A stretch of DNA of 14,952 nucleotides, taken from assembly GCA_005789975.1 (NCBI GenBank), contig SXWC01000138.1, positions 1 through 14,952 on the forward strand. The letters run 5' to 3'. The notes under the pieces are model-generated. The model worked only from the letters and a program-made list of their open reading frames with translations. It was not told the DNA's origin and did no database searches. A program made the position numbers and the translations under genes. The first letter of the stretch is position 1. The number at the start of each line of letters is the position of its first letter. Shown piece after piece: positions 13,201 to 14,952 of the stretch. This stretch comes from Planctomycetaceae bacterium. GTDB taxonomy: Bacteria > Planctomycetota > Planctomycetia > Pirellulales > UBA1268.

Positions 13201-14952
13201 AGCCGCCCGTCGCGGACGAGCCACGCCCGCACGGTGAACCCGCCCCGCTGCGTCTCGGTCACCTTCACACTCACCGGCCATTGCGTCCGCGCGGCGTCCG
13301 TCCAGAACCGCTCGATCACCTCACCGGCCTGCGAGACCTCGACGAGCGCCCGGCCGGTCGCGTAGCCCGTGCCCACGACCGCGCGGAACTCCGCGCCGGG
13401 CTCGACCGACGTCTGCTCGGGAAACATCGCCAAGGCCCGCTTCACGCCGTAGCGCTCGGCAGCGGGATCGATCACCTCGACGAGCTGCTGCGCCTTCACC
13501 GCCGGCACATCACCCTGCGCCGGGATCTCGAACACCGCCCGGTAGAGCCCGGGCTTCAACCGGGCCGTGGCGATGCCCTTGCCCGTCTGCTTGTCGGTGG
13601 CGACGCTCTCGGTGAACACCGTCTCTCCCGCGGCCCAGGTCTCCGGGTCGGCCGGATCGGGCTCGATGGCCCCGGGTCGTGGCTGCGGGATCGCGACGCC
13701 CGGTCCCCCCTTGCCGCGGAGCGGCCGCCCGCGGACGGGCCGCGGCATCGGGAACGGCTGGGCGTCGAAGAACTCGCCGCGGGCCACCTCCGCCGGCTGC
13801 ACGAGCCGTGAGACCGCGAGCGTGCCCGCGGCGGCGCATGCCCCGCCGTCGAGCGTCTTCGTGGCGATCTCGATCTCCACCGCCGCCGGTTCACCCCCGC
13901 GGGCGGGCTGCCAGGGTTTCGTCGCCAGCGCGGCCTCGATGTCGGTGTATCCGGCGCTCACGCTCCGCTCGCCCGTACGAGTTTCGCCCCCGGCGTCGGT
14001 GACGTCGGCCGTGACCTTGAAGGTGAACACCGGCAGTGAATCCTTCGGCACGCCGCGGTCGGGCCTGGCCGGAAACGTGACGGTGAACCTGCCGTTTGCG
14101 TCGGTCTTCACCGTGCCCCTGGCGATCGGCTGGGCCTCGCCTCCCCAGGGGAGCCACGGAAAGAAGCAGCGGCACCAGATCGGAAAGCGAACCTGCCGCT
14201 CCGCCCGCCACTTCACCACGGCGTCGGCGACGGCGAGGCCGGAGTAGGTGGTGGCGGTGCCGGTGAGCACCACGTCGCCGCCGAGCGGCGTCGAACGCCC
14301 GGGCGGCGCGAGCGTGACTTGAAACTTCGGGCGTTTGTATTCCTCGACCCGGACGCCGATGCCGCTTTGGGCCTCGCCCGCATTGGCCTGGATCGACCAA
14401 TGCCCGGGCAGGGCTCCGGTGGCCACGGGAAAGTTGCCGTGGAACGACCCGTTGGCGTTGGTCTTGTGGTTGGCCTTCGCCACCTCGCGGCCGTTGGCGT
14501 CGCGGAACGTGACTTCGACCGCCCGGTCGGCCACGGCGGCATAGTCCCCCTTCACCTGGTCGCCGGCGCACACGATCCCCTTGTAGAAGACGGTCTGGCC
14601 GGGCCGGTGGATGCCGCGGTCGGTGACGAGCACGACCGTCGCGATCCGTTCGGCCGCGACGTGCTGCCACACGCTCGTCGGCTCGGTGTCGGCCTGGTGC
14701 TTCCTGTCGGCGAGCGAGGCCGTCGCGACGACGACCAGCTCCCGGCCCTGCCCGCACTCCACATCGAACCGCCCATCCTTGTCGGTCGTCGCCGTGGGGC
14801 CGACGACGAACGGTGGAGGATTGCCCTGCTGCTCGCGAACGAACACCTGCACCGCCGCGCCGGCCACCGGCTCGCCGCCGGCGATGTCCACGACATGGCC
14901 GGCGAGCGGCGCGGGGCCACCCGGGCCGGGCCGGGGCCCGCCGCGGCCGCCC
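10269..14952 (-). CDS. Bacterial alpha-2-macroglobulin family protein, thioester residues lost (5' end off window)
   Basis: The visible 1560 residues stay open to the right edge, so the N-terminus and any signal peptide lie outside; the first in-window start-like codon (GTG, 14889-14891) is not a credible start. A Gly/Pro-rich stretch leads to a beta-sandwich (LAGHVVDIAGGEPVAGA), then the macroglobulin signature IHRPGQTVFYKG (about 14578-14613) and VEEYKRPKF (about 14324-14350). A low-complexity Met/Gly/Ala/Pro segment, in bait-region position (about 12590-12850), precedes LVETAFFLPTL and DTLTTWQFKGLAHD (about 12472-12513). The toroid domain has NGDGGWPWFPGG, but the thioester CxEQ is S-T-E-T (11886-11897). 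The C-terminal domain ends YAPEFSAHSASVGLEVK. The family surveys or traps proteases in the periplasm, but this copy lacks the covalent chemistry. The distant alternative, MagD-like non-thioester proteins, is functionally similar. Confidence 0.9.
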   Translation of the reverse strand, partial: GGRGGPRPGPGGPAPLAGHVVDIAGGEPVAGAAVQVFVREQQGNPPPFVVGPTATTDKDGRFDVECGQGRELVVVATASLADRKHQADTEPTSVWQHVAAERIATVVLVTDRGIHRPGQTVFYKGIVCAGDQVKGDYAAVADRAVEVTFRDANGREVAKANHKTNANGSFHGNFPVATGALPGHWSIQANAGEAQSGIGVRVEEYKRPKFQVTLAPPGRSTPLGGDVVLTGTATTYSGLAVADAVVKWRAERQVRFPIWCRCFFPWLPWGGEAQPIARGTVKTDANGRFTVTFPARPDRGVPKDSLPVFTFKVTADVTDAGGETRTGERSVSAGYTDIEAALATKPWQPARGGEPAAVEIEIATKTLDGGACAAAGTLAVSRLVQPAEVARGEFFDAQPFPMPRPVRGRPLRGKGGPGVAIPQPRPGAIEPDPADPETWAAGETVFTESVATDKQTGKGIATARLKPGLYRAVFEIPAQGDVPAVKAQQLVEVIDPAAERYGVKRALAMFPEQTSVEPGAEFRAVVGTGYATGRALVEVSQAGEVIERFWTDAARTQWPVSVKVTETQRGGFTVRAWLVRDGRLKVESRTVDVPWTNKTLSLAWERFTRRVEPGTREVWRARITGTGDRANPAAAEFLALAYDQSLDALAQHQWPGDGLTGLFRREASWTHLGFTNAAVNLNQILGQFATRYADVPPTTFRRLRYPFGAPAGNGWMHGGNGIREFAAAPMAMADGAPTAASGLRMAKDGGQRMGEGEADRQRNAAAGAPPAEPAGGTPAAAVPPRKNLVETAFFLPTLTSGSDGVVTIEFTLPDTLTTWQFKGLAHDAALRSGTLVDTAIAAKDLMVEPLVPRFVRAGDVVRIPVKVSNQSAGRLAGKVTFSLADARTNDSRDALVEGPRELPFELAAGESKPVVFTVGVADGTDALRYLAVGTVTGSAKPISDGEEALLPVLPRRVLVTETVPITIRGPGERQVSLERLANSAGTGIESQSLVVQAASNPAWYAVLALPSIMEEADESTETLFTRLSANALARHLATSDPRIARVFEQWRGTAALESPLEKNTDLVKTLLAETPWIRDAVDEKEARGRIGLLFDSTRAANEMNAALTRLAALRNGDGGWPWFPGGRTCDSVSLGIIAGFGRLRVAGVKIDVQPALEAIPWLDGRLVEEKRWAAKVKEPVLTPIGAYALYARSFFSGDAPPQGEAAAAIEWGLDVGRRRWMKVEDRRSQGHLAIALARAGDKPTALSIVDSLRQRAVGADVKPGEEQNSHQGMWWRDPHPGWWSWAYAPIATQAIMVECFDEVAADKDAVEALKVWLLSQKRTSRWPGSRSTADAVGALLGRGADLLGSQELASVTIGDETITPEKVEAGTGFFEARFVRREIEPAMAAITIKKPDAGLAWGGIHWQYLDDIANVPAAGRDELAIEKKLFVKRFTKAGPELVPAGDGTPVEVGDELVVRLVVTSDRDYEFLELADHRPSLTEPVDVLSGWRWADGAGWYVAIRDTSTQLFFERLPRGTHVFEYSLRAAHRGTASSGFAKIQSRYAPEFSAHSASVGLEVK

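Noticed and set aside
14889..14891. GTG as the start codon of the macroglobulin gene
   Set aside because: The frame stays open and protein-like for 20 more codons to the window edge, and no signal peptide or ribosome site accompanies the GTG. The true start is outside.
14913..14936. Four G-runs on the plus strand at the right edge that fit a G-quadruplex rule
   Set aside because: They lie inside the Pro/Gly-rich coding stretch of the macroglobulin gene, whose CCC and GGC codons explain the runs.

Overview
The window is very GC-rich (roughly two thirds or more G+C), densely coding, and has no rRNA, tRNA, CRISPR array or insertion sequence that I can see. The gene content and several protein details point to a planctomycete, probably of the Pirellulales. 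These details are an ABC-2 permease fused to a CPBP protease domain, an EF-Ts with an altered TDFV motif, alternative GTG and TTG starts, and Shine-Dalgarno sites of uneven quality. The phylum call is an inference from protein resemblance and was not checked by any search.

Layout. (1) 1-1302, minus strand: ilvN (acetolactate synthase regulatory subunit) followed by ilvC (ketol-acid reductoisomerase, cut by the left edge). (2) 1303-1604: a divergent control region with a good sigma70-type promoter for the plus strand and a weak one for ilvN. (3) 1605-4778, plus strand: the classic translation cluster rpsB, tsf, pyrH, frr. (4) 4807-8845, plus strand: an ABC-2 exporter ATPase, a permease fused to a CPBP (Abi/CAAX-type) intramembrane protease, and a glutamate-receptor-like protein with a pore domain. 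The last three genes overlap at their stop/start codons and read as one translationally coupled unit. (5) 8846-8905: a short convergent gap holding a GC-rich hairpin. (6) 8906-14952, minus strand, in transcription order: a very large bacterial alpha-2-macroglobulin (5' end beyond the right edge), a DUF202 membrane protein and a YceH-family (DUF480) protein.

How the parts work together. ilvN and ilvC serve branched-chain amino-acid synthesis; the catalytic subunit ilvB is not beside them. rpsB-tsf-pyrH-frr supplies ribosomal protein S2, the EF-Tu exchange factor, UMP kinase and the ribosome recycling factor. The exporter/channel module is the least conventional part. A ligand-binding, two-helix ion channel of GluR0 architecture carries TGGCDD where potassium channels carry TVGYGD, and it is coupled to a NatA/NatB-type exporter. 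The alpha-2-macroglobulin has lost the Cys and Gln of the thioester motif, so it probably cannot trap proteases covalently.

The best leads are the channel with its odd filter and the operon it sits in. Next come the thioester-less macroglobulin, the active-site or partner-site substitutions in EF-Ts and UMP kinase, a strong G-quadruplex motif between ilvN and ilvC, and a structured leader ahead of rpsB.
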